A DNA stretch of 64,000 bases from Nocardia flavorosea (GCF_015477805.1 NZ_JADLQL010000006.1:186001-250000); one strand, 5' to 3'. Shown: positions 50,927-59,835, counted from the stretch's first letter. Notes: generated by a model not told the origin, from the sequence alone. Made by a program: numbers and translations.

Positions 50927-51840
50927 GTACGGCGACGATGGACCGGATGACCGACGGCGCCGTCGTCGCCGCCGCGCGGGCGGTGACGATGCGGTTCGGT
51001 TCGGTGACGGCCCTCGACGACGTAACCCTCGACCTGCGGCAGAACACCGTCTACGGCCTGCTCGGCCGTAACGGCGCCGGCAAGACCACGCTCATGCAGG
51101 TGCTCACCGGTCAGCTGTTCCAGACCTCGGGCGAGGTCCGGGTGCACGGGGCGGTCCCGCACGAGAACCCCGAAGCCCTGCGCGGTGTCTCGTTCATCCA
51201 GGAAAGCCAGCCGTACCCCGCCGACTACCGGGTGCGCCACGTACTGGCAGCGGCCCGCCACCTACTCCCGCGCTGGGACGAGGATTTCGCCCGAGACCTG
51301 CTGCGCGATTTCGACCTACCGGCCGACCGCAAGGTCAAAAAGCTTTCCCGCGGTATGACCTCCGCGCTCGGCGTCATCATCGGCCTGGCCTCCCGGGCGC
51401 CGCTGACATTGTTCGACGAGCCGTATCTGGGATTGGACGCGGTGGCCCGGCAGCTGTTCTACGACCGGCTGCTCGCCGACTACGCCGAGAACCCGCGAAC
51501 CATCGTGTTGTCCACACACCTGATCGACGAGGTGGCGGACCTGCTCGAACATGTGGTGGTCATCGACCACGGCCGGGTCGTCACCGATTCCCCCGCCGAC
51601 GAGTTGCGCGGGTCGGCGATCGCACTGTCCGGGGCGACGGCCGATATCGACAGTGTGGTCGGGGACCGGCCCACGCTTCGGCGCGAATCCCTCGGCAACC
51701 AAGCCCGGGTACTGCTGCGCACCGACAGCCGTGCCGACGACGCGGGACATGCCACATCGCTGGGTCTCACCGTCGAACCGGTGTCGTTGCAGCAGCTCAT
51801 CGTCGAAACCAGCAATTCGAAAGAGAAGGAGCAGCGGTGA
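50923..51840 (+). CDS. ABC transporter ATP-binding protein
   Basis: A 305-residue ATPase. Walker A GRNGAGKT (about 49-56), Q-loop in SFIQESQ, a degenerate signature LSRGMTSAL (normally LSGGQ), Walker B LTLFDEPYLGLD and the His switch in STHLIDE. The C-terminal 90 residues are a substrate- or partner-specific extension. It overlaps the GntR stop and the permease start by 4 nt each. This gene order is typical of peptide-antibiotic or lipid exporters of the YtrB/BcrA type, so it may respond to a cell-envelope-active compound. Confidence 0.92.
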   Translation: MSTATMDRMTDGAVVAAARAVTMRFGSVTALDDVTLDLRQNTVYGLLGRNGAGKTTLMQVLTGQLFQTSGEVRVHGAVPHENPEALRGVSFIQESQPYPADYRVRHVLAAARHLLPRWDEDFARDLLRDFDLPADRKVKKLSRGMTSALGVIIGLASRAPLTLFDEPYLGLDAVARQLFYDRLLADYAENPRTIVLSTHLIDEVADLLEHVVVIDHGRVVTDSPADELRGSAIALSGATADIDSVVGDRPTLRRESLGNQARVLLRTDSRADDAGHATSLGLTVEPVSLQQLIVETSNSKEKEQR

Positions 51841-52529
51841 TCCCCCGTACCCTGTCCGTCGCTCGTGTCCACACCGTGGCGTGGCCGCTGCTGATCGCCT
51901 GGCCCATCGGAGTGCTCACTGTCGCCTTCGCGATCTCGTGGACGATTTTCGCCCTGGTCGGCTCGGCGGACGAAGCCGTCACCGGCACCGTCTCCGCAAT
52001 GCTCGGCCTCATAATGGCGTTCTACCTGTCCGCCATGACGCAGACTTTCCCATTCGCTCTCGGTCTCGGCGTGACCAGACGCGACTATTTCGCCGCAACA
52101 GTGCTGGTCGGGCTGGCGCAGATTCTCGGATTCGCGCTGATGCTGTGGGGCCTGACCGCGGTCGAGCAGGCCACCGGCGGGTGGGGAGTGAATATGGTGA
52201 TGTTCGCGGTGCCCGCCGCGACCGGCGCCGCTTCGTTCACCCAGTTCGGCACGTTCGCCGCGGTACTCGCAGTGGTCGCCGCGATCGGACTGCTGTTCGG
52301 CGCGGTCCACCAACGCTGGCGGGTCATCGGCGTCTACACCCTCGGGCTCGGCGTACTGTTGCTCGCCGGCCTGGCAACGATCCTGATGACCTGGCTGCAG
52401 TGGTGGCCGGAGATCGGACGCTGGTTCGCCGACGCGCCACGAGCGGTGCCGTTGGTCGTGCTGCCCGTTCTCTTGGCACTGGGCTGCCTGGCAGGAGCGT
52501 GGGCGGTGATCCGGCGGGCCACAGCCTGA
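51837..52529 (+). CDS. ABC transporter permease
   Basis: A 230-residue membrane protein with six predicted hydrophobic segments; TQTFPFALGLGVTRRDYFAATVLVGL (about 58-83) contains the cytoplasmic coupling region seen in ABC-2 type permeases. It overlaps the ATPase stop by 4 nt, so the two are translationally coupled and should form the transporter. Under GntR control from 50516-50541. No substrate can be given. Confidence 0.87.
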   Translation: MIPRTLSVARVHTVAWPLLIAWPIGVLTVAFAISWTIFALVGSADEAVTGTVSAMLGLIMAFYLSAMTQTFPFALGLGVTRRDYFAATVLVGLAQILGFALMLWGLTAVEQATGGWGVNMVMFAVPAATGAASFTQFGTFAAVLAVVAAIGLLFGAVHQRWRVIGVYTLGLGVLLLAGLATILMTWLQWWPEIGRWFADAPRAVPLVVLPVLLALGCLAGAWAVIRRATA

Positions 52530-52565
52530 TCGGCCCGGCGCGGCCCATGCCCCGAGCGACACCGG

Positions 52566-53684
52566 TCAGTGGTTCCCATAGCTTCGGGCGAGGGCGTGGC
52601 GGTGGTCCGCGGGTGAGCCGTAGAGGGCGCGATCGAGAGTGGCGCGTTTGAGGTAACGGTGGAGTCCGCTTTCCCAGGTGTAGCCGATTCCACCGTGCAA
52701 CTGAACAGCTCCACCGGCGATCCGGACCGCCGCCTCGCCGGTGAACGATTTCGCCATGCTCACCGACCGGCCGCTGTCGGGGGTACCGGCGGCCGTGGCG
52801 GTGACGGCGGCGGCGACCAGTTGCCGGGCAATGGTGAGCTCCACCAGCATATCGGCGCAAGCATGTTTCACCGCCTGGAAGGAACCGATGGGACGCCCGA
52901 ATTGTTCGCGTACCCGGGTGTAGCCGATGGTCGCGTCCAGCATGGCGGCCGCAAGCCCCAGGCTGTCGCAGGCGACCGCGAGGACCGCGCGGTCGTAGAG
53001 CTGACGCAGGGGGTCGGCTACGCCGGGCGCGAACGGGACGAACGACTCCGGTGCCAGGGCCATGTCCCAGGAGGTGACCTTGCCGAAAATGCGGGTCTCG
53101 TCGACGACCGGTTGTCCGGTGATTTCCAGCCCCGCCGAACCGGCGTCGGCCAGAGCGACACCGAGAGTTCCGTCGGCGGCGCGGGCGGGGATCAGCAATA
53201 CCGTGGCCGACGGGGCATCGAGGACGAACTCCGCCGAACCCGACAACAGCGTCGCCTTACCGGTTTGGTCCAGTTCGAAGGTGGGTACTATGCCTCCGGT
53301 GCCGGCACAAGCCGTTTCGCCGCCGGCCGCCGGCACCGTGTTTCCAGCGAGTACCGCCACGGGGCGCGCAGTTCCCGCGACGGTTTCGCGCAGTACGACG
53401 TCGCGGCGGGTATTCGGTTCCAGTAAGCACAGGGCGCCGATACCCGTCGTGGCGACGGCGGGATACGGGGTACGGGCCGCAGCGCGGCCGATCTCCTCGA
53501 GCAGAATCGCCGTTTCCGTGAAGGTCGCCGCGGCGCCGTCGAATTCGGCCGCCACCTCGAGGCCCGTCCACCCGGCGCCGGCCAGGGCCTTCCACTCGAC
53601 CGCCGCGTCACCGGCCTTGCCGAGCAGTTCGCGCGCCACGGTGCGCAGTTCGTCGTGGAATTCGCCGAAATCACCGCTCATCAT
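52566..53684 (-). CDS. Acyl-CoA dehydrogenase, partner subunit type
   Basis: A 372-residue acyl-CoA dehydrogenase-fold protein, with FGRPIGSFQAVKHACADMLVE and LHGGIGYTWESGLHRYLKRATL near the C-terminus. The N-terminal part (EFHDELRTVARELL) lacks the full catalytic pattern, as in partner subunits. ATG 53684 overlaps the stop of the upstream truncated acyl-CoA dehydrogenase (ATGA), so it was the second subunit of a pair whose first subunit is now lost; it may be without a partner. It is convergent with the GntR operon. Confidence 0.87.
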   Translation of the reverse strand: MMSGDFGEFHDELRTVARELLGKAGDAAVEWKALAGAGWTGLEVAAEFDGAAATFTETAILLEEIGRAAARTPYPAVATTGIGALCLLEPNTRRDVVLRETVAGTARPVAVLAGNTVPAAGGETACAGTGGIVPTFELDQTGKATLLSGSAEFVLDAPSATVLLIPARAADGTLGVALADAGSAGLEITGQPVVDETRIFGKVTSWDMALAPESFVPFAPGVADPLRQLYDRAVLAVACDSLGLAAAMLDATIGYTRVREQFGRPIGSFQAVKHACADMLVELTIARQLVAAAVTATAAGTPDSGRSVSMAKSFTGEAAVRIAGGAVQLHGGIGYTWESGLHRYLKRATLDRALYGSPADHRHALARSYGNH

Positions 53685-53845
53685 TCCCCCGCCAGTTCCC
53701 TGGGCAGGCCCAGTCCACGTTCCCCGATGATCGTGCGCTGGATTTCGCTACTGCCGCCGGGGATGGTCCATTCCCAGGAGCCGACGAAATCCAGTACCCA
53801 GGCGCCGGATTCCCAGCCGCCCGATATCGGTTTACACAGCACAGT
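53681..53845 (-). pseudogene. C-terminal stub of an acyl-CoA dehydrogenase
   Basis: The minus-strand frame contains GGWESGAWVLDFVGSWEW then TIPGGSSEIQRTIIGERGLG, the C-terminal FAD-binding end of a FadE-type enzyme. Everything before about residue 330 of the family is missing; upstream sequence belongs to another, oppositely oriented gene. The stub overlaps the start of 52566-53684. Its N-terminus lies at a deletion junction near 53845-53850. Confidence 0.75.
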
Positions 53846-53849
53846 CTGA

Positions 53850-54428
53850 CCGGCCGGACCGCATCGTTCCTGATCGTCATGGCGGTAACCGATCCGGCGG
53901 TCAGCCCCTACAAGGGGATGTCGATGTTCCTGGTTCCTGCCGATCGATATGATGTGCGAACGCGCCCTGAGCCGGGAGACCGCCGGCAGCCGGCTCGCGG
54001 ACAAACAATTCGTCCAAGGCTATATCGCCGATTCCTACGCCCAGCTGAAACAGTTCCGGCTGCTGGTGCTCAACACGGCATGGGAGATCGACAAGTACAA
54101 CGACTACAAGAGAGTCCGCAAGGATATCGCCGCGGTGAAGGTGGTGATGCCGGCCGTCCTGCACGATATCGCCTGGCGGGCCATGCAGGTCCACGGCGCC
54201 CTCGGCACCACCAATGAAATGCCGTTCTTCACCATGATCCACGGCGCCGCAGTGCTGGGGCTGGCCGACGGCCCCACCGAGGTGCACAAGATGACCGTGG
54301 CCGAACAGGTGCTCCGCGGCTACCTGCCCAGCGACGACGACTGGCCGACCGAATGGATTCCCCGGCGACTCGCGGCGGCCCACGCCAAATACGCCGAATA
54401 CCTGGACCCCGAGGTGGACAACCTGTGA
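53850..54428 (+). pseudogene. Acyl-CoA dehydrogenase with lost N-terminus and internal deletion
   Basis: The fragment begins mid-protein: FLIVMAVTDPAVSPYKGMSM then FLVPAD (about family residue 170-195), and then jumps, in another frame, to MMCERALSRETAGSRLADKQ and continues uninterrupted to ...AEQVLRGYLPSDDDWPTEW and the stop at 54426-54428. Roughly 75 residues are missing at the jump (near 53940-53950) and the whole N-terminal domain before 53850. It is inactive. It faces a truncated dehydrogenase on the other strand, so a deletion removed both promoters. The stop overlaps the next start (GTGA). Confidence 0.8.
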
Positions 54429-55440
54429 TCGATTCCGCGCCACTGACGAACTGGATGGACGAGTCCGGGCTTCCGGGCAAGGGCGAATCGCTGGAGACCC
54501 GGCTGCTGTCGGGCGGTACACAGAACGAGATCTACGAGATCACCCGTGGGGAACACCGATGCGTACTGCGCATTCCGCCGGTACACGCGCCCGCCGGCCG
54601 GGACAACGGCATTCTGCGGGAATGGCGGATCATCGAAGCCCTGGACGGCACCGAGGTACCGCATACGCCCGCTGTGGCCGTCTGCACCGATACCGGCGTA
54701 CTCGGCCGCACCTTCTACCTGATGGGTTTCGTGGACGGCTGGTCGCCGATGGACCATCGCCGGGTCTGGCCGGTGCCCTTCGATACCGACCCCGCCGCCC
54801 GCGCGGGCCTGGCCTTCCAGCTCGCCGAGGGCATCGCCCTGCTGTCCAAGGTCGATTGGCGCGACCGGGGCCTGCACGACCTGGGGCGGCCGGACGGCTT
54901 CCACGAACGCCAGGTCGCCCGGTGGACCGGCTTCTTCGACCGGATCAAAACCGCGAACTCGACGGGATGGACACCGCGACCCGCTGGCTGCGCGAACACC
55001 GCCCGCTGGACTACCACCCCGGCCTCATGCACGGGGACTACCAGTTCGCGAATGTCATGTACCGCAACGGTGCACCCGCCCGGCTGGCGGCGATCGTGGA
55101 CTGGGAGATGGGCACCGTCGGGGATCCGAAACTGGATCTGGCGTGGATGGTGCAGAACTGGCCGGCCGACACCTCCGCACCGGGCGATTTCAGGTACGTG
55201 GATATGCGCGATATGCCCTCGCGCGATCAGGTCGTGGCGCATTATGCGGAGGTGTCCGGACGCCAGGTCGATGATCTCGATTACTACCTGGTGCTCGCCA
55301 AATGGAAACTCGCCATCGTGCTGGAACAGGGGTTCCAACGTGCGGGCGACGATGTGAAACTGCAATCCTTCGGCCCGATCGTCGGCGAACTCATGCGGTC
55401 GGCCGCCGAGCTCGCCGAAACAACGGAGTACCGCTCATGA
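54425..55440 (+). pseudogene. Aminoglycoside phosphotransferase-family (acyl-CoA dehydrogenase-linked) protein, frameshifted
   Basis: GTG 54425 starts a kinase-like protein (NLVIDSAPLTNWMDESGLPG, then LLSGGTQNEIYEITRG). Near 54951 one C is missing from AAAACCGCGAA; restoring it joins the frame to MDTATRWLREHRPLDYHPGL, the catalytic HGDYQFANVMYR and the metal-binding IVDWEMGTVGDPKLDLAWM. Whole length would be about 338 residues, normal for APH proteins that accompany acyl-CoA dehydrogenases (ACAD10/11 type, proposed to phosphorylate hydroxyacyl-CoA). Overlaps upstream and downstream genes by 4 nt. Could be an assembly error. Confidence 0.82.
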
Positions 55441-56276
55441 ACGAGACAGGCCCGGAGGGTAGCCACGGAAATCCCGCGCCCATTACCGGTCGGCACAGCA
55501 GCAGCGACGAAGAATTCCTGGTCGAATCCCACGGGGCGGTCACCGTCCTCACGCTGAACCGGCCACAAGTCCGTAATGCACTGAACGGGAATGTGATCGC
55601 CGGGATCGGCGCCACCGTGCTGGCGGCCGAACAGGATCCCGCCATCCGGGCGCTGGTGCTCACCGCGGCCGGCGCGAAGGCGTTCTGCTCTGGGATGGAT
55701 CTGCGGGCCTTTGCCGGCGGCGAAGACGTCGGTTTCAGCGATACCCCGCAGAACCGCGCCTTCCAGCGCCTCACCCGCGGCACAGTGGCGGTCCCGGTGA
55801 TCGGAGCCGCCAACGGCACCGCGGTGGGCGGCGGCCTGGAACTACTGCTGGGCTGCGATCTGATCGTCGCCGCCGACACCGCGAAATTCGGGCTGCCCGA
55901 AGTGCAGCGCGGACTGTTCCCCGGTGGCGGCGGCACCTATATCGCCGAGCGGATACCCCTCGGAATCGCCCTGCAGCTCACCCTGACCGGCGACTATTTC
56001 ACCGCCGCCCGCGGCTACGAGATCGGCCTGTTCAATGCGGTGACACCCGCGGATCAGGTGCTCGACACCGCGATCGCGTTCGCCGAACGGATCGCCGCCA
56101 ACGGCCCACTGGGCGTCGCGGCCTGTAAGGAACTGGTGCGATTGTCGGTCACCGACCCCGGTAAGGCCGCCGAACGGCTGCGGCATTGGCAGGGTGTGGT
56201 GTTCGCGAGCGCCGACGCCGAGGAGGGCGCGATGGCGTTCATGGAGAAGCGAGAGCCGGTGTGGCAGGGGAAGTGA
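55437..56276 (+). CDS. Enoyl-CoA hydratase/isomerase
   Basis: A 279-residue crotonase. VTVLTLNRPQVRNALNG (about 33-49) and FCSGMDLRAFAGG, then ANGTAVGGGLELLLGCDLIV (first catalytic Glu) and KFGLPEVQRGLFPGGGG with the second Glu, so both catalytic glutamates of a true hydratase are present, unlike the gene at 7700. The first 25 residues are extra and hydrophilic. ATG 55437 overlaps the upstream stop, GTG 56273 overlaps its stop, so it is coupled on both sides in an operon with APH-like and MDR genes. Confidence 0.9.
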   Translation: MNETGPEGSHGNPAPITGRHSSSDEEFLVESHGAVTVLTLNRPQVRNALNGNVIAGIGATVLAAEQDPAIRALVLTAAGAKAFCSGMDLRAFAGGEDVGFSDTPQNRAFQRLTRGTVAVPVIGAANGTAVGGGLELLLGCDLIVAADTAKFGLPEVQRGLFPGGGGTYIAERIPLGIALQLTLTGDYFTAARGYEIGLFNAVTPADQVLDTAIAFAERIAANGPLGVAACKELVRLSVTDPGKAAERLRHWQGVVFASADAEEGAMAFMEKREPVWQGK

Positions 56277-57247
56277 CCGTGCGGGCGGTGGTCTGCCCCG
56301 AATACGGCGCACCGGACGTCCTGCGAATCGAGAAGCGGCCCGTACCCGTGCCCGGTAGGGGGCAGGCGCGGGTACGGGTGTGCGCCGCGGCCGTCAATTT
56401 CCCGGACGTGCTGCTGATCGGCGGCAAATATCAGATCGCCGTTCCACCGCCGTTCGTACCCGGCAGCGAGTTCGCCGGGGAGATCGTGGAATTGGGTCCC
56501 GGCTGTGAAGGCCGCGCAGTCGGGGACCCCGTCACCGGCACCGGCCGCTACGGCGCCTTCGCCGATCAGGTGCTCGCCTGCGCCGCGGATCTCACACCGA
56601 TCCCGGACGGCGTGGACTATCACGCGGCAGCCGCATTCGGTGTCGCCTACCGCACCGCCTACCACTGCCTGCGTTCGGTGGCCGGAGTCGGGCCGGGCGA
56701 CACTGTGATCGTGTTCGGCGCGGGCGGCGGTGTCGGACTGGCAGCCGTACAACTGGCCGTCGCGCTCGGCGCGAACGTGATCGCGGTGGCGTCCTCGGCC
56801 GCCAAACTGGCCACTGCCCACTCCTACGGCGCCACCCATCTGATCGACCACCGCGACGGCGCCCTGCGCCGGCAACTCCGCACCGTCGTCCCCGACGGCG
56901 CCACCGCTGTCCTCGACCCGGTCGGCGGCGACCTGTCCGAACCCGCCCTGCGCGCGCTGGGCCGGGGCGGACGCTTCGTCACCATCGGTTACGCCTCGGG
57001 TACCGTCCCCCGAATCCCGCTGAACCTGGTACTCGTGAAAGGTCTGCGAATCCTCGGCTTCCAGTTCCAGGATATCGACCCGCACGAATTCGCCCGCAAC
57101 GAACAGGAACTCACCGACCTGCTTGCCTCCGGCCGCGTATCCCCCCATATCGGCGCCGTATTCCCCCTCGAGCAGGCGTCCGTGGCACTCGGCGAGATCG
57201 CCGCCGGTCGAGCCGTCGGCAAGATCCTGCTCGACCCGGGCGCCTGA
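56273..57247 (+). CDS. NADPH:quinone reductase-like medium-chain reductase
   Basis: A 324-residue zinc-free MDR. AAAVNFPDVLLIGGKYQ (about 38-54), FVPGSEFAGEIVELG, VIVFGAGGGVGLAAVQLAVALG (about 144-165) and AVLDPVGGDLSEPAL are characteristic of the quinone-reductase/ enoyl-reductase branch. It probably reduces an enoyl or enone intermediate or reoxidises NADPH with quinones. GTG 56273 overlaps the crotonase stop by 4 nt. Last gene of a run of overlapping cistrons beginning with the damaged acyl-CoA dehydrogenase. Confidence 0.9.
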   Translation: MTVRAVVCPEYGAPDVLRIEKRPVPVPGRGQARVRVCAAAVNFPDVLLIGGKYQIAVPPPFVPGSEFAGEIVELGPGCEGRAVGDPVTGTGRYGAFADQVLACAADLTPIPDGVDYHAAAAFGVAYRTAYHCLRSVAGVGPGDTVIVFGAGGGVGLAAVQLAVALGANVIAVASSAAKLATAHSYGATHLIDHRDGALRRQLRTVVPDGATAVLDPVGGDLSEPALRALGRGGRFVTIGYASGTVPRIPLNLVLVKGLRILGFQFQDIDPHEFARNEQELTDLLASGRVSPHIGAVFPLEQASVALGEIAAGRAVGKILLDPGA

Positions 57248-57368
57248 CGTCACCACCCATCGTCGGCGAACGACTCGGGCGCTCTTGGCATTCTGTTGAA
57301 ATCGCCACCTCCGGCGGGGAGACTGAACAAGCCGCGTTCACGCGCGGGCGGGGATCGGAGGTGGCGTC

Positions 57369-57977
57369 ATGGCCGGAAAACCGGAAAGCAGGACCGGGCC
57401 GGATCCGGTGCCGGACGAAGGATCGCCCGCCATCCCCTGGACCGTGCTGACAGCGATCTACTCCATGCTGGGCGTGGCATTGTTCCTCCTCGCCTCGGCC
57501 GCGGTTGCCTTCGTCGACCGCTCCCTCGCGACCAGGCCGGCGGATCTGGCCGGCGGGGTGGTGTCGGCGATGGTCCTGGCCGGGCTGTGGATCTGGCTGG
57601 CTCTGGCCAGTGAGGCGGGGCGACGCGGGGCACGGATCGCCGGTACAGCGCTTCTCGGAACGAGCGCATCGTTCGTCGGCCTCAGCTTCCTACCGGCGGC
57701 CTGGCGGGGGACACCGACGAATGCCTTCTGCCTGTTCGTATTCGCCGTCGCTGTCACCGCGGCCATAGCCCTCGGTACCTTCGGCTACCTCGCACTACCG
57801 CTTGCCACTCTCATCTTCGCGGGCGGCCTGATCACCACGTCCACCATCCTCGGGATCCACACCGCGGGAATGAACCTCGTGGTCGACACCATCGTGCTGG
57901 CCACGAGCCTTGTCGCGGTCATCGCCCTCTGGCACCCGGCATCGGCGCGCCATTTCTCCCCACCGAGATCCGGATGA
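57369..57977 (+). CDS. Hypothetical integral membrane protein
   Basis: A 202-residue protein with about six hydrophobic segments after a 20-residue hydrophilic N-terminus (GKPESRTGPDPVPDEGSPAI). Segments are rich in Ala, Leu, Val and Gly, with no conserved charged residues inside the membrane, so not an obvious transporter. No family was recognised. ATG 57369 follows GGAGGTGGC. 121 bp separate it from the preceding reductase, and it is convergent with the BASS transporter. Function unknown. Confidence 0.75.
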   Translation: MAGKPESRTGPDPVPDEGSPAIPWTVLTAIYSMLGVALFLLASAAVAFVDRSLATRPADLAGGVVSAMVLAGLWIWLALASEAGRRGARIAGTALLGTSASFVGLSFLPAAWRGTPTNAFCLFVFAVAVTAAIALGTFGYLALPLATLIFAGGLITTSTILGIHTAGMNLVVDTIVLATSLVAVIALWHPASARHFSPPRSG

Positions 57978-58032
57978 CCAGGTCGCTCCCCCGCCTCGGG
58001 CACGGCGGCGACCGATGCGTTCGGGTACGACC

Positions 58033-58929
58033 CTAGCGTGGAGTCGCGGGCTCGGCGGATACCGAGGCGCGGCCGCCGCGGCGGGACCTGGCGAACAGGA
58101 CAGCGGCGACGGCCGCGGGAATGTTCATGAGAAATCCGTACAGGGCGGCCGGCACGGCCATCGTCTCGTTGCCGAGCACGGTGGTCGCAATGGTGATGGC
58201 CAGCGCGGCGTTGTGCACGCCGATCTCCATCCCGGCGGCCACGGCGTCGGCGCGTTCCACACCGAAGGCCCGGGGCACCAGATAGCCGACCAGCAGGCTG
58301 CACACACAGAGCAGCAAGGCGATCGGGCCCAGCTCCCAGAGATGTTCGGTGACCGTGCCGAATTCCGAGAACAGCGCGGCGGCCACCACGAACACGAGGA
58401 CACCGGCCGCGGCGATCTTCACCGTGGACTGCCGCCGGCCCGACCAGTCCGGGTAGCGCCGGCGAACCCACATACCCGCCGCCACCGGCACCAGGACCAG
58501 GGCGAAAACCTGCACGAACTTCGCGGGATGGAAGACGATCGCCGCGCTGTCCTGCAGGAACAGCGCGTAGGAGACGGCGACCACGAGGGGCAACGTGACC
58601 ACTGCCAGCACGGAATTGATCGCCGTGAGCGTGATGTTCAGGGCGACGTTACCGCCGGCGATATGGCTGAACAGATTCGCCGAGGTACCGCCGGGCGATG
58701 CGACCAGCAGCATCATTCCCACCGCGAGCACCCCGTCCAGGCCGAACAGGTGGATCAGGCCGAAACAGATCAGCGGCAGGACGAGCAGCTGGCAGGCCAG
58801 TGCGATCACGGCGGTTTTCGGGTACTTCGCGACCCGGGTGAAATCATCGGCCGTCAAGGTCAGCCCGAGGCCGAACATCACGATCCCCAGCGCGAGCGGT
58901 AAAGCTACCGCGAAAAGTGTGGAACCCAT
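58033..58929 (-). CDS. Bile acid:sodium symporter (BASS) family transporter
   Basis: A 298-residue membrane protein with nine or ten hydrophobic segments. LALGIVMFGLGLTLTADDF (about 12-30) is the opening consensus of the family, followed by LLVASPGGTSANLFSHIAGGN (about 78-98), which carries the substrate/ion loop, and GMEIGVHNAALAITIATTVLG near residue 230. Known members import bile acids, keto-acids or arsenite-like ions with Na+. In a window rich in hydrophobic-acid catabolism, uptake of a carboxylate substrate is an appealing but unproven idea. ATG 58929; no operator of the GAGAAT type upstream. Confidence 0.87.
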   Translation of the reverse strand: MGSTLFAVALPLALGIVMFGLGLTLTADDFTRVAKYPKTAVIALACQLLVLPLICFGLIHLFGLDGVLAVGMMLLVASPGGTSANLFSHIAGGNVALNITLTAINSVLAVVTLPLVVAVSYALFLQDSAAIVFHPAKFVQVFALVLVPVAAGMWVRRRYPDWSGRRQSTVKIAAAGVLVFVVAAALFSEFGTVTEHLWELGPIALLLCVCSLLVGYLVPRAFGVERADAVAAGMEIGVHNAALAITIATTVLGNETMAVPAALYGFLMNIPAAVAAVLFARSRRGGRASVSAEPATPR

Positions 58930-59150
58930 ATACGTCCTTCCGGCGGTCGAGGCATACCCGGGCCCCGGGCAGCATCGGCCTGGGCCTCGTACCGGGGGCG
59001 GGACCCGTGCGCGAGGCGATCATCGATACGGTCGCCTTATATCTTGTCGATGCCCGTATCCTGTGCAAGCCGATGACCTCGAGTCGGCAGGCCATCGCCT
59101 GGGCTGCTGTAGCCGCGACGACGGCCCGTTGTTAGAGTCCGCGCTGTACA

Positions 59151-59303
59151 CGTTCTCAGGGCGGGGCGGAATTCCCCACCGGCGGTAATGGCATCCGGGC
59201 CGATCCGGACGCACGAGCCCGCGAGCGCCACCATTCGTGGTGGGTCGAGCAGATTCCGGTGCGATCCCGGAGCCGACGGTCACAGTCCGGATGAAAGAGA
59301 ACG
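59151..59303 (+). promoter_or_regulatory. FMN riboswitch (RFN element)
   Basis: The P1 stem is CGTTCTC (59151-59157) with GAGAACG (59297-59303). Between them lie the invariant blocks of the RFN element: AGGGCGGGGCGGAATTCCCC (from 59159), ACCGGCGGTAAT, GAGCCCGCGAGCGC, AGCAGATTCCGGTG..., and GACGGTCACAGTCCGGATG (to 59292). Its six-arm layout is complete. It binds FMN and should switch off the downstream ribH2 when flavin is plentiful. Confidence 0.96.
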
Positions 59304-59307
59304 CGGC

Positions 59308-59333
59308 AGCGGAGAGCCCGGATACGGGCCGCT
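59308..59333 (+). terminator. Expression-platform hairpin after the FMN riboswitch
   Basis: AGCG (59308-59311) ... GCCCG-GATA-CGGGC (59316-59329) ... CGCT (59330-59333) forms a hairpin with a small bulge directly after P1. It could be the terminator or a stem influencing access to the GAAGAGGAG ribosome site before ATG 59383. Confidence 0.5.
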
Positions 59334-59382
59334 CCTGTTCGCGTTGCCATGCCCTGGGTGACATAGCGAAGAGGAGTACATT

Positions 59383-59835
59383 ATGTCGCCCGACTCGAAC
59401 CGCATCGCTCTCGTCGCCGCCCGCTGGCACGCCGATATCGTCGACCGGGCGGTGCAGTCCTGCCGATCCGGGCTCGCCGGGCACGGGTTCACCGAGGTCG
59501 ACGTGATCGAAGTGCCCGGGGCGTTCGAGATCCCGCTGCGAATCAAACGGCTGGCAGCCACCGGCCGGTACGCCGCGCTCGCCGGCTGCGCCCTGGTGGT
59601 CGACGGCGGTATCTACCGGCACGATTTCGTCGCCTCCACTGTGGTGGACGCACTCATGCGGATCCAGCTCGAGGCCGATATCCCGGTGTTCTCTGCGGTT
59701 CTCACCCCGCATCACTTCCACGAGCACAGTGAGCATCTGACGTACTTCACGCGGCATTTCGAAACCAAGGGCGCGGAGCTGGCCGACTCCGTCGCGGCCA
59801 CGCTGGGAGTCGAGGTGCCGTCGCCGGGGAAGTAG
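59383..59835 (+). CDS. ribH2: 6,7-dimethyl-8-ribityllumazine synthase, RibH2 type
   Basis: A 150-residue lumazine synthase, which joins 3,4-dihydroxybutanone phosphate and ribityl-aminouracil in riboflavin synthesis. VAARWHADIVDRAVQSC (about 11-27) is the substrate-binding start, VPGAFEIPL the phosphate loop, VVDGGIYRHDFVAS (about 73-86) and VLTPHHFHEHSEH (about 107-119) the second site. These blocks match the type-2, decameric enzymes of Brucella and Mesorhizobium rather than the common 60-mer RibH1. It is alone, without ribA/B/E, under an FMN riboswitch. The genome probably has another ribH with the main rib genes; that is inference. Confidence 0.93.
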   Translation: MSPDSNRIALVAARWHADIVDRAVQSCRSGLAGHGFTEVDVIEVPGAFEIPLRIKRLAATGRYAALAGCALVVDGGIYRHDFVASTVVDALMRIQLEADIPVFSAVLTPHHFHEHSEHLTYFTRHFETKGAELADSVAATLGVEVPSPGK

